A stretch of 6,501 nt of DNA from Burkholderiales bacterium (lineage in GTDB: Bacteria; Pseudomonadota; Gammaproteobacteria; Burkholderiales; Burkholderiaceae_C). This document shows, piece by piece, positions 1 to 4,856 of the stretch. Location of the stretch: assembly GCA_947458895.1 (NCBI GenBank), contig CANHBY010000079.1, forward strand, positions 1 through 6,501. Direction: 5' to 3'. The notes beneath the pieces are model-generated. The model was not told the origin of the DNA. It searched no databases and saw only the letters and a program-made list of their open reading frames with translations. Each line of letters begins with the position of its first letter. Positions within the stretch are counted from its first letter, which is position 1. Both the position numbers and the translations under genes were made by a program.

Positions 1-301
1 GGTCGATGCGGCGGATCAGGGCCGTGACATCTTCATCGCTTGGTGCTGCCTCAGGCTGCGCGGAATGGGCGCTTGGTGGGGGGCTCGCTGCGGCGCTGTG
101 GCTGTCTTCAACCAATTGAAATGCCAGGTTGAGGGCGGCCAAGACGGCAATTCGCTCGCGTGCTTTGACTTTGCCAGAGTCTCGGATGATGCTCATTTCT
201 CGGTCTACCAAGCTCACGGCTTCCATGAGGGAGGCCTCGCCGTCTTGTGGGCAACCCAGGATATAGCTGTGCCCGAGGATGGAGACTTCGATTTGTTTCA
301 T
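1..301 (-). CDS. zapA: Cell division protein ZapA (3' end beyond window)
   Basis: ZapA binds FtsZ in the cytoplasm and bundles its protofilaments, stabilising the Z ring. The 100 visible residues begin MKQIEVSILGHSYILGCP, the usual start of the ZapA globular domain (short beta strands with a Gly-x-x-Tyr-x-hydrophobic turn). Helices follow (about 23-65), including the DxGKVKxRERIAVLAALNLA stretch typical of the family. An Ala/Pro/Ser-rich linker (about 68-89) then leads toward the C-terminal coiled coil, which is cut off by the window edge. E. coli ZapA is about 109 residues, so only a small piece is probably missing. The ATG overlaps the TGA of the upstream ZapB-like gene in an ATGA, and only a weak GAGAG lies upstream, so translational coupling is likely. 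The identification is confident by family resemblance; the C-terminus is unseen. Confidence 0.93.
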   Translation of the reverse strand, partial: MKQIEVSILGHSYILGCPQDGEASLMEAVSLVDREMSIIRDSGKVKARERIAVLAALNLAFQLVEDSHSAAASPPPSAHSAQPEAAPSDEDVTALIRRID

Positions 302-504
302 GTGGGGGGGCTCTCGGTGGGCGGGCAACGCTCGATGAGATCGTCGATTCGCGTTCGGGTGGCATTCAGGCGCGAGCGCAGGTGATCTCGCTCTTGAATC
401 AAAGCGGCGACCTGCTGTTCGAGCAGGATTTTTGTGCGCAGGATTTCCTCATGTCGAAGCAACAAGCGCTCGACCTTGTCTGTGAGTTCCTCGATCTTTG
501 ACAT
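298..504 (-). CDS. ZapB-like small coiled-coil protein (TIGR02449/DUF904 type)
   Basis: This encodes a 68-residue, highly charged protein starting MSKIEELTDKVERLLLRHEE. Residues 3-58 carry Leu/Ile/Val at heptad-like spacing among many Glu, Arg and Lys, as in a single continuous coiled coil, followed by a Pro-rich tail (PPTESPPT). It has no membrane segment or signal peptide. Small proteins of this type sit directly upstream of zapA in many beta- and gammaproteobacteria and are annotated as ZapB-like or TIGR02449 family. A role in Z-ring organisation with ZapA is inferred from context and is not shown by a catalytic motif. The ATG at 504 was chosen because the coiled coil begins there; an upstream in-frame start at 612 would add an unrelated 36-residue stretch crossing the promoter region. 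The leader directly before the ATG is pyrimidine-rich with no Shine-Dalgarno. The stop overlaps the zapA start by 4 bp. Confidence 0.85.
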   Translation of the reverse strand: MSKIEELTDKVERLLLRHEEILRTKILLEQQVAALIQERDHLRSRLNATRTRIDDLIERCPPTESPPT

Positions 505-534
505 GGTGTGGGGAGGAGGGCGGCGGAGGGAGTC

Positions 535-540
535 ATTGTA
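535..540 (-). promoter_or_regulatory. Candidate -10 element for the zapB-like/zapA operon
   Basis: Read leftward, this is TACAAT, a 5/6 match to the sigma-70 -10 consensus, placed so that transcription would start about 25 nt before the ATG at 504. No good -35 lies at 16-18 bp. A competing choice is the leftward TTGACG at 575-570 with CATTCT (553-548, 16-bp spacing). Both are guesses from sequence. Confidence 0.25.
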
Positions 541-568
541 GGGGCCTAGAATGACGACGTTGGTGCTC

Positions 569-590
569 GCGTCAATGTTCTTTTTGACGC
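569..590. promoter_or_regulatory. Perfect dyad containing back-to-back outward -35-like hexamers
   Basis: GCGTCAA (569-575) and TTGACGC (584-590) form a perfect 7-bp inverted repeat around an 8-bp T-rich spacer. Each arm contains TTGACG (5/6 to the -35 consensus TTGACA), pointing left toward the zapB-like gene and right toward the riboswitch. A rightward promoter using TTGACG at 584-589 would start near 615-622, just where the riboswitch aptamer begins, although no good -10 is visible at 15-19 bp. The repeat could instead be an operator, or chance. Confidence 0.35.
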
Positions 591-621
591 AGTTAAACGG
601 GAAGCGGACCAAGCTCCATCT

Positions 622-790
622 TTGCCCTCTTTGGGCGATTGATGGGTTACAGGCTTGTCAACTGCGCTGCCCCCGCAACGGTACGGTGAACGAAACATTT
701 GTTTCTGCTCTTGCGCCACAAGCCACTGGGAGTTTTTCCTGGGAAGGCTGCAAGGGTCGCTTCACCAGCCCGGATACCGGCCAACAAGGC
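622..790 (+). promoter_or_regulatory. Cobalamin (adenosylcobalamin-type) riboswitch aptamer
   Basis: This RNA element binds cobalamin and represses the downstream gene when B12 is plentiful. The conserved blocks appear in the correct order. GCTGCCCCCGCAACGGTA is at 666-683. GCCACTG at 722-728 pairs around a short loop with the segment leading into GGGAAGGC at 741-748 (P6 and its 3' junction). The B12 box AGCCCGGATACCGGCC is at 767-782. A short P3 (CAG at 650-652 with CTG at 662-664) is plausible. P1 can be closed by GCC (624-626) and TTGG (631-634) with CCAA (781-784) and GGC (788-790), which sets the approximate ends. A variable hairpin, GAAAC/GTTTC (692-705), lies between the conserved blocks. 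The aptamer directly precedes btuB, the classic regulated gene. Identity is firm; the exact borders are estimated from hand pairing. Confidence 0.95.
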
Positions 791-818
791 GACATGCCAC
801 TCCTGCGAGTGGCATGTC
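791..818 (+). promoter_or_regulatory. Riboswitch expression-platform hairpin (12-bp perfect stem)
   Basis: GACATGCCACTC (791-802) pairs perfectly with GAGTGGCATGTC (807-818) around a CTGC tetraloop, starting right after the aptamer's P1. It is followed by ATTAAGGTGGG, so the U-tract of an intrinsic terminator is missing. It may be the P13-like element of the switch, a Rho-linked stop site or a translation-control structure. I could not find a clear kissing partner for its loop. Confidence 0.7.
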
Positions 819-828
819 ATTAAGGTGG

Positions 829-850
829 GCGTCAGCGGGGAAGCTGATGC
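829..850 (+). promoter_or_regulatory. Second leader hairpin with a GGGGAA loop
   Basis: GCGTCAGC (829-836) pairs with GCTGATGC (843-850), 8 bp including one G-U wobble. The loop GGGGAA (837-842) resembles a Shine-Dalgarno sequence. The 3' arm contains an ATG (847-849) that opens a short reading frame overlapping the btuB start. It lies between the first hairpin and the btuB ATG, where a translation-controlling structure would be expected. Confidence 0.5.
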
Positions 851-891
851 GCACGATCCTGTCGAAAGTTCATTCATGTCTCCGTTTTTGA
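847..891 (+). CDS. Possible 14-codon upstream ORF overlapping the btuB start
   Basis: ATG at 847 follows GGGGA at 5-nt spacing and opens MRTILSKVHSCLRF, ending with TGA at 889-891, which is 13-15 nt inside btuB in another frame. Its ribosome site looks better than that of btuB, so ribosomes ending here could reinitiate at 876. No homology is recognisable in so short a peptide, and it may not be translated. Confidence 0.25.
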   Translation: MRTILSKVHSCLRF

Positions 892-2738
892 GGGCCTCTC
901 GCGGCCTGCGCGCGCCTGTTCGCGCCTTTTCTCGTTTGTCTGTGGCTGTAGCTTGCTCGATGTTTTCAGGCATGCACGCGCATGCTCAGGGGCAGTCTTT
1001 GCCATCCGTGGTGGTCACTGCCAGTCGCACGCCGATGCGTGTGGATCAGGCCGTGGCGGATGTCACCTTGATTGATCGTGAGGACATTGAGCGCTCGGGT
1101 GCCCGTTCGTTGGTGGAGTTGCTGGCCCGGCAGCCGGGTGTTCAGGTGACTTCCTATGGTGGGTTGGCGACTTCCGTATTTTTGCGGGGCATGGAGTCGC
1201 GCCATACCTTGCTGCTGGTCGATGGTGTGCGATATGGGTCTGCGACCCTGGGAACGCCCTCATGGGAGAACCTGCCCTTACCCCTGGTCGATCGCATCGA
1301 GATTGTTCGCGGGCCTTTGTCGGGCTTGTATGGAAGCGATGCGGTGGGTGGGGTGATCCATGTCTTTACCCGCCGGGGTGAGGCGGGGCTGCACACCAAT
1401 GCACAGATCACGATGGGGTCTCAGCGATACGGCCAAGCCGCGGCAGGCTTGTCATTCGGCCAAGGGGCTTGGGATGGCGCCGTGCAAGTTGAGCACACGC
1501 AGACGCGAGGTATTTCCTCGACCAATTCAAGGGAGCAGTGGGGATACTTCAACCCGGATCGCGATGGGTTCAGGCAGCAGGCGGCCAGCGCGCGACTGGG
1601 TCTGAAGCTGGAGGGAGGTTGGCGGATGGATGCCAACCTGTTGCGGTCTGACGGTGAGATTCACTTCGACGAAGGCCCTGTGGCAGACAGCCGCGGGAAG
1701 CTGGTGAGTGAGGTGATCGGGTTGACGGTTCAGGGAAAGTTCGCGCCGGACTGGACCTCAGTGCTTAGGCTGTCGCGCTCGACCGATGGCTTCAATACGT
1801 TGGTCAATGATGGCTCCTATGAATTGGGCAACACAGGGTCGGTACAGACGCAGATTACTTGGGAGAACAGCCTGGCTTCGTCCTTGGGTACGGTCTTGCT
1901 GTTGGCGGAGAGCACGCAGCAAAAAGTGACCCGCCCAGGTGACCCCTTTGAGGTTCCCCAGCGCACGATCAATGGTGTGGCGGCCGGGTTGGATGGCCAC
2001 TATCAGGACCATGATTGGCAGGCCAATGTGCGCCATGATGAGAACTCTCAGTTTGGGGCGCAGACGAAGGGCACCTTGGGCTATGGCTACCGTTTTAGCC
2101 CAGCCTGGCGGGCCACGGCTGCGCTTGGAACCAGCTATGTGGCACCGAGTTTCAATCAGCTCTACTACCCTGGCTATGGCAACCCAGATCTTCTGCCTGA
2201 AGAGGGGAACCACAGGGAACTCGGTTTGCGCTGGGGGCAGGAAAATCAGCAGGTTAAGTTGGCCTGGTTTGACAATCGGATCCGTGGCTACATCAGCTCG
2301 GGGGCATCGCCTGTCAACATTCCGCGCACCCGGACTGAGGGGCTCAGCCTGTCGCATTCTTGGCGCACAGAGCAGGGTTCTCTCGTGTCGGCGCTGGAGC
2401 ACTTGAACCCGCGCAATGTGACACCTGGGCCCGATGAGGGCAAGCAGTTGCCTCGTCGGGCACAGGACAGCCTGAAGATCTCTGCCGATGCGAATCGCGG
2501 AGCCTGGCAGTGGGGTGCTGATTACAGCGCCTATGGTCGCCGCTTTGATGATGTGGCCAACATGCAAAGGCTCGGCGGTTTCGCGACGCTGGATTTGCGC
2601 GCCGATTGGCGATTGGCTCCTTCGTGGACGCTGGGTTGGCGCTTGGCGAATGTTTTCGACAAGCAGTATGAAACCAACTACGGCTACAACCAATCGGGAC
2701 GCGAGGCATTCATGACCTTGCGCTACAGCGGGCTGTGA
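876..2738 (+). CDS. btuB: TonB-dependent vitamin B12 outer-membrane receptor BtuB
   Basis: This is a 620-residue outer-membrane receptor that imports cobalamin using TonB energy (E. coli BtuB is 614). An Arg-rich n-region and hydrophobic core form a signal peptide with likely cleavage after AHA near residue 37. The TonB box is SVVVTA (about 44-49). The plug domain (about 50-165) shows SLVELLARQPGV, FLRGM, LLLVDGV, IEIVRGPLSGLYGSDAVGGVI and HVFTRR, and the rest is a beta barrel. Near the C-terminus ADWRLAPSWTLGWRLANVFDKQYETNYGYNQ carries the usual late-barrel N-V-F-D-K-x-Y pattern. The protein ends in Leu rather than the common terminal Phe or Trp. The ATG at 876 was chosen because it starts the signal peptide; in-frame starts upstream (699) lie inside the riboswitch. 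The Shine-Dalgarno is weak (GAAAG, 864-868). The cobalamin riboswitch upstream strongly supports B12 as substrate. No btuCDF genes are in view. Confidence 0.93.
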   Translation: MSPFLRASRGLRAPVRAFSRLSVAVACSMFSGMHAHAQGQSLPSVVVTASRTPMRVDQAVADVTLIDREDIERSGARSLVELLARQPGVQVTSYGGLATSVFLRGMESRHTLLLVDGVRYGSATLGTPSWENLPLPLVDRIEIVRGPLSGLYGSDAVGGVIHVFTRRGEAGLHTNAQITMGSQRYGQAAAGLSFGQGAWDGAVQVEHTQTRGISSTNSREQWGYFNPDRDGFRQQAASARLGLKLEGGWRMDANLLRSDGEIHFDEGPVADSRGKLVSEVIGLTVQGKFAPDWTSVLRLSRSTDGFNTLVNDGSYELGNTGSVQTQITWENSLASSLGTVLLLAESTQQKVTRPGDPFEVPQRTINGVAAGLDGHYQDHDWQANVRHDENSQFGAQTKGTLGYGYRFSPAWRATAALGTSYVAPSFNQLYYPGYGNPDLLPEEGNHRELGLRWGQENQQVKLAWFDNRIRGYISSGASPVNIPRTRTEGLSLSHSWRTEQGSLVSALEHLNPRNVTPGPDEGKQLPRRAQDSLKISADANRGAWQWGADYSAYGRRFDDVANMQRLGGFATLDLRADWRLAPSWTLGWRLANVFDKQYETNYGYNQSGREAFMTLRYSGL

Positions 2739-2741
2739 GGA

Positions 2742-3527
2742 TCAGGGCAGTAAGGCTCGGCGGCGAATGCCGTCGGGCCGCCACTGCAGCACCTCGGCTC
2801 GCGGAGCCTGGGCGCAGTCCATGTCCCAGTCGCTCAGCACGTGTTTGACCAAACCTGTGGCAAAAGACTCGCTGCTGGGGCGGTGGGTGTGGCCGTGAAT
2901 GAGGATGTTGCAGCGTGATTGACGCAGCGCCTCCACGGCTGTGGGAAAGTCGATGTCGCACCAGTTGATGGGTTGGCTGCTTTGTTTGCGACGCTGGCTT
3001 TCTTCGCGGATGCTTCGGGCCTGGGCTCGCCGTTCATTGAGGGGGCGGCTGAGGAATTCACGTTGCCACTCAGGGCTGCGGACGAGCCTGCGAAATTGCT
3101 GATAGGGCTCGTCGGCCAGGCACCAGGCATCACCGTGGGTAAGCAAAATGCGCTGGCCCCACGCCACCATCACGGCAGGATCAGCCAGCAGCATCATGCC
3201 GCTGGCTTGGGCCATTTCAGTACCCAGCAAAAAATCTCTGTTGCCCGCCATGAAGGCCACGTTGCGCCGCTGGCTGGTTCCCACCAACAGGGCGGTGACC
3301 TCAGCCTCAAAGTCCGAGTGCCTGGCATCGTCACCCACCCACACTTCGAATAAATCACCCAAGATGACCAGGGCATCGGCGTGAGTGTTCGAGAGGTACT
3401 GGCGCAATGTCGTCAGTGTCTTGGGCAGCTCGGGCGCCAGGTGGAGGTCACTGATGAAGTCGACCTGGCTCCAATGGGCAGCAGCCTCCCAGACCTTTGC
3501 TGGCGAAGGCAAGGAGGTTGCAGTCAT
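2742..3527 (-). CDS. lpxH: UDP-2,3-diacylglucosamine hydrolase LpxH
   Basis: LpxH is a peripheral inner-membrane metallophosphoesterase that cleaves UDP-2,3-diacylglucosamine to lipid X plus UMP, a step of lipid A synthesis. All signatures of the calcineurin-like fold are present: FISDLHL (Asp27, His29), ILGDLFEVWVGDD (Asp58), GNRD (Asn96), LTHGD (His131) and HGHTH (His213, His215), giving the full set of dinuclear metal ligands. It has 261 residues, slightly longer than the 240 of E. coli because of an N-terminal extension of about 19 residues before the first beta strand. ATG 3527 is preferred; an in-frame TTG two codons upstream (3533) is possible. Neither has a visible Shine-Dalgarno, and the ppiB stop is only 15 nt upstream, so coupling with ppiB is likely. 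It converges on btuB, with 3 bp between stop codons. Confidence 0.95.
   Translation of the reverse strand: MTATSLPSPAKVWEAAAHWSQVDFISDLHLAPELPKTLTTLRQYLSNTHADALVILGDLFEVWVGDDARHSDFEAEVTALLVGTSQRRNVAFMAGNRDFLLGTEMAQASGMMLLADPAVMVAWGQRILLTHGDAWCLADEPYQQFRRLVRSPEWQREFLSRPLNERRAQARSIREESQRRKQSSQPINWCDIDFPTAVEALRQSRCNILIHGHTHRPSSESFATGLVKHVLSDWDMDCAQAPRAEVLQWRPDGIRRRALLP
2754..2779 (+). terminator. Strong hairpin just past the btuB stop, without a U-tract
   Basis: GGCTCGGCGGC (2754-2764) pairs with GCCGTCGGGCC (2769-2779) around a GAAT loop: 11 bp including two G-U pairs, 15 nt after the btuB stop and inside the antisense 3' end of lpxH. In the lpxH direction both wobbles become C-A mismatches, so the structure favours the btuB transcript. 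It lacks a U-run, so it is a candidate RNA 3'-end stabiliser or imperfect terminator only. Confidence 0.35.
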
Positions 3528-3542
3528 GTGCAAAAGAACAGG

Positions 3543-4043
3543 TCAGTCGATCACGACCTTGGTGATGACCACGTCTTCTGCGGGAACGTCTTGGTAGTGC
3601 CGAATGCTGGTTGTTTTGACGCGCTCAATGGCGTCCACCACTTCGGTCCCTTGCGTGACTTTGCCGAAGACAGCGTAGCCCCAGCCGCTGCTGTTCTCGG
3701 CCCGGAAATCCAGGAAGTCGTTGTCGGTGCTGTTGATGAAGAATTGGGCGCTGGCTGAGTGGGGCTCGTTGGTGCGCGCCATGGCCAGGGTGTATTTTTT
3801 GTTTTTCAAGCCGTTGTTGGCTTCGTTCTTGATGGTGGCTTCCGTGGGCTTTTGCTTCAAACCGGGCTCGAAGCCACCGCCTTGGATCATGAAACCCTTG
3901 ATGACGCGGTGGAAGATGGTGCCGTCGTAGTGGCCTTTGCTGGCGTAAGCCAGAAAATTGGCGGTGCTCAGGGGGGCTTTCACGTCGTCGAGTTCGATGC
4001 TGATGACGCCGTGATTGGTATGGATTTGCGCGGTTTTGCTCAT
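3543..4043 (-). CDS. ppiB: Peptidyl-prolyl cis-trans isomerase B (cytoplasmic cyclophilin)
   Basis: This 166-residue cyclophilin catalyses cis-trans isomerisation of peptide bonds before proline. The single-domain fold is complete, with the active-site residues FHRVI (Arg46), GFMIQGGG (Phe51, Gln54), SASAQFFIN (Gln100 to Asn104) and a following DNDFLDF segment. It has no signal peptide, so it should act in the cytoplasm, matching the length of E. coli PpiB (164). The start [12 protein letters not shown] gives the normal family N-terminus. No Shine-Dalgarno is visible before ATG 4043; the leader reads pyrimidine-rich and then ACAACAAC. It is the middle gene of ppiA-ppiB-lpxH, 42 nt after ppiA and 15 nt before lpxH. 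It is a tandem paralogue of ppiA, about half identical by eye. Confidence 0.95.
   Translation of the reverse strand: MSKTAQIHTNHGVISIELDDVKAPLSTANFLAYASKGHYDGTIFHRVIKGFMIQGGGFEPGLKQKPTEATIKNEANNGLKNKKYTLAMARTNEPHSASAQFFINSTDNDFLDFRAENSSGWGYAVFGKVTQGTEVVDAIERVKTTSIRHYQDVPAEDVVITKVVID
3873..3935. repeat. 63-bp paralogous direct repeat (second copy at 4416-4478)
   Basis: This stretch and 4416-4478 match at 56 of 63 positions by hand count, with no gaps and a constant 543-bp offset. Both encode the cyclophilin active-site segment (GHYDGT to FMIQGGG) of ppiB and ppiA. The likeness comes from gene duplication with strong constraint and is not a mobile element, but it is long enough to support recombination or gene conversion. 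Confidence 0.7.
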
Positions 4044-4085
4044 GTTGTTGTGTCGTGTCTAGAGAGAGATGGCCATGGGCCGGGA

Positions 4086-4670
4086 TTACTTTTGAATACT
4101 GGCTTTTTGAATGATGACGGGCTTGAGGGGGACATCGCTGTACATCCCTTGGGTGCCCGTGGGCGTGGCGCGGATCTTGTCGACCACATCCATACCGGAC
4201 ACCACGGTTGCGAACACCGCATAGCCGTTGCCATCTCTGGATTGGGCAGCATTCAGGAAGTCGTTATTTTGTACGTTGATGAAGAACTGGGCAGATGCCG
4301 AGTTGGGATCGGGCTTGCGAGCCATGGCGACGGTGCCGCGGTCATTTTTGAGGCCGTTTTGGCTTTCAAGCGGTATCGTCGCACGGGTGGGCTTTTCTTT
4401 CAGGTCGGGGGTCATGCCACCGCCTTGAATCATGAAATTGCTGATGACGCGGTGAAAGACGGTGCCGTCGTAGTGGCCGTCCTTAACGTACTGGACGAAG
4501 TTTTCAACGGTTTTGGGCGCTTTGGCCGCGTTGAGCTCAATCACGATGTCACCCATGGAGGTGTTGAGCAATACCTTTTGAGCCCATGCACCTGATGAGG
4601 CGGTCATCAGGGTGACAGAGGCAACGACTCCGACGGCGTAGCGCGACATCCAACGATTGAAGTGATTCAT
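4086..4670 (-). CDS. ppiA: Periplasmic peptidyl-prolyl cis-trans isomerase A (cyclophilin)
   Basis: This 194-residue cyclophilin is exported by a Sec signal peptide: Arg-containing n-region, hydrophobic core YAVGVVASVTLMTASS, and cleavage after AWA at residue 30. It assists proline-limited folding in the periplasm. The mature domain starts QKVLLNTSMGDIVIEL and keeps FHRVI (Arg74), NFMIQGGG (Phe79, Gln82) and SASAQFFIN (Gln128 to Asn132). It matches E. coli PpiA (190) in length and layout. It is the first gene of the leftward ppiA-ppiB-lpxH cluster and the only member with a clear Shine-Dalgarno, so the cluster is probably transcribed from the 186-bp region shared with divergent cysS. The offset from PpiB is exactly 28 residues, the length added by the signal peptide. 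Confidence 0.95.
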   Translation of the reverse strand: MNHFNRWMSRYAVGVVASVTLMTASSGAWAQKVLLNTSMGDIVIELNAAKAPKTVENFVQYVKDGHYDGTVFHRVISNFMIQGGGMTPDLKEKPTRATIPLESQNGLKNDRGTVAMARKPDPNSASAQFFINVQNNDFLNAAQSRDGNGYAVFATVVSGMDVVDKIRATPTGTQGMYSDVPLKPVIIQKASIQK

Positions 4671-4679
4671 GAGGAAAAA

Positions 4680-4684
4680 TCCTT
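4680..4684 (-). promoter_or_regulatory. Shine-Dalgarno of ppiA
   Basis: Read leftward, AAGGA lies 9 nt before the ATG at 4670. It supports this start and contrasts with ppiB and lpxH downstream, which have no visible ribosome site. Confidence 0.7.
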
Positions 4685-4779
4685 GTGGGCTGCAGTTGCG
4701 GGAGGATGAAAAAGGCGGCTCGAAGTGGCGTGGCCCCTTGCTGCGTTGGGGGGATGATCAGCCCATTCGACCGCATGGC

Positions 4780-4785
4780 TATACT
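4780..4785 (+). promoter_or_regulatory. Candidate -10 element for cysS
   Basis: TATACT matches the sigma-70 -10 consensus at 5 of 6 positions, about 70 nt before the cysS ATG. No convincing -35 is present at 16-18 bp (ATCAGC or GATCAG). The rest of the ppiA-cysS intergenic region (4671-4856) shows no strong hairpin or terminator. A ppiA promoter must also lie here but none stands out. Confidence 0.35.
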
Positions 4786-4833
4786 TTCCAAGATTGTAGA
4801 GGCTGACCCGGACCCATTTTGCGCCGGTAGGCA

Positions 4834-4856
4834 TCCCCCCCTTCCTCCTGCCTTCC
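4834..4856 (+). promoter_or_regulatory. Pyrimidine-rich leader replacing a Shine-Dalgarno before cysS
   Basis: Of these 23 bases directly before the cysS ATG, 22 are C or T; the one purine is G at 4850. No purine-rich ribosome site is available, so initiation may depend on ribosomal protein S1 or another route. The tract is plainly visible; its role is inferred. Confidence 0.45.

Noticed and set aside
505..612. Upstream extension of the ZapB-like protein to a start at 612
   Set aside because: The added residues are not coiled-coil-like and cross the likely promoter region; the family normally starts at MSKIEEL.
791..830. Classical Rho-independent terminator after the riboswitch
   Set aside because: The stem is strong but no U-run follows, so an intrinsic terminator call is not justified.
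699..875. N-terminal extension of btuB from the ATG at 699
   Set aside because: These 59 codons lie in the riboswitch and leader hairpins, and the signal peptide starts only at the ATG at 876.
1758..2693. 311-codon open frame on the minus strand inside btuB
   Set aside because: It is antisense to a clearly functional receptor, its translation has no recognisable domain, and its openness is explained by G+C-rich codon bias.
4058..4075. Five-codon ORF (ATG GCC ATC TCT CTC TAG, leftward) between ppiA and ppiB
   Set aside because: It is too short to judge, has no ribosome site and is likely to occur by chance.
3759..4595. 278-codon plus-strand open frame spanning ppiB and ppiA
   Set aside because: It is antisense to two genuine cyclophilin genes that share a reading frame, so the complementary frame stays open across both; its product shows no recognisable domain.
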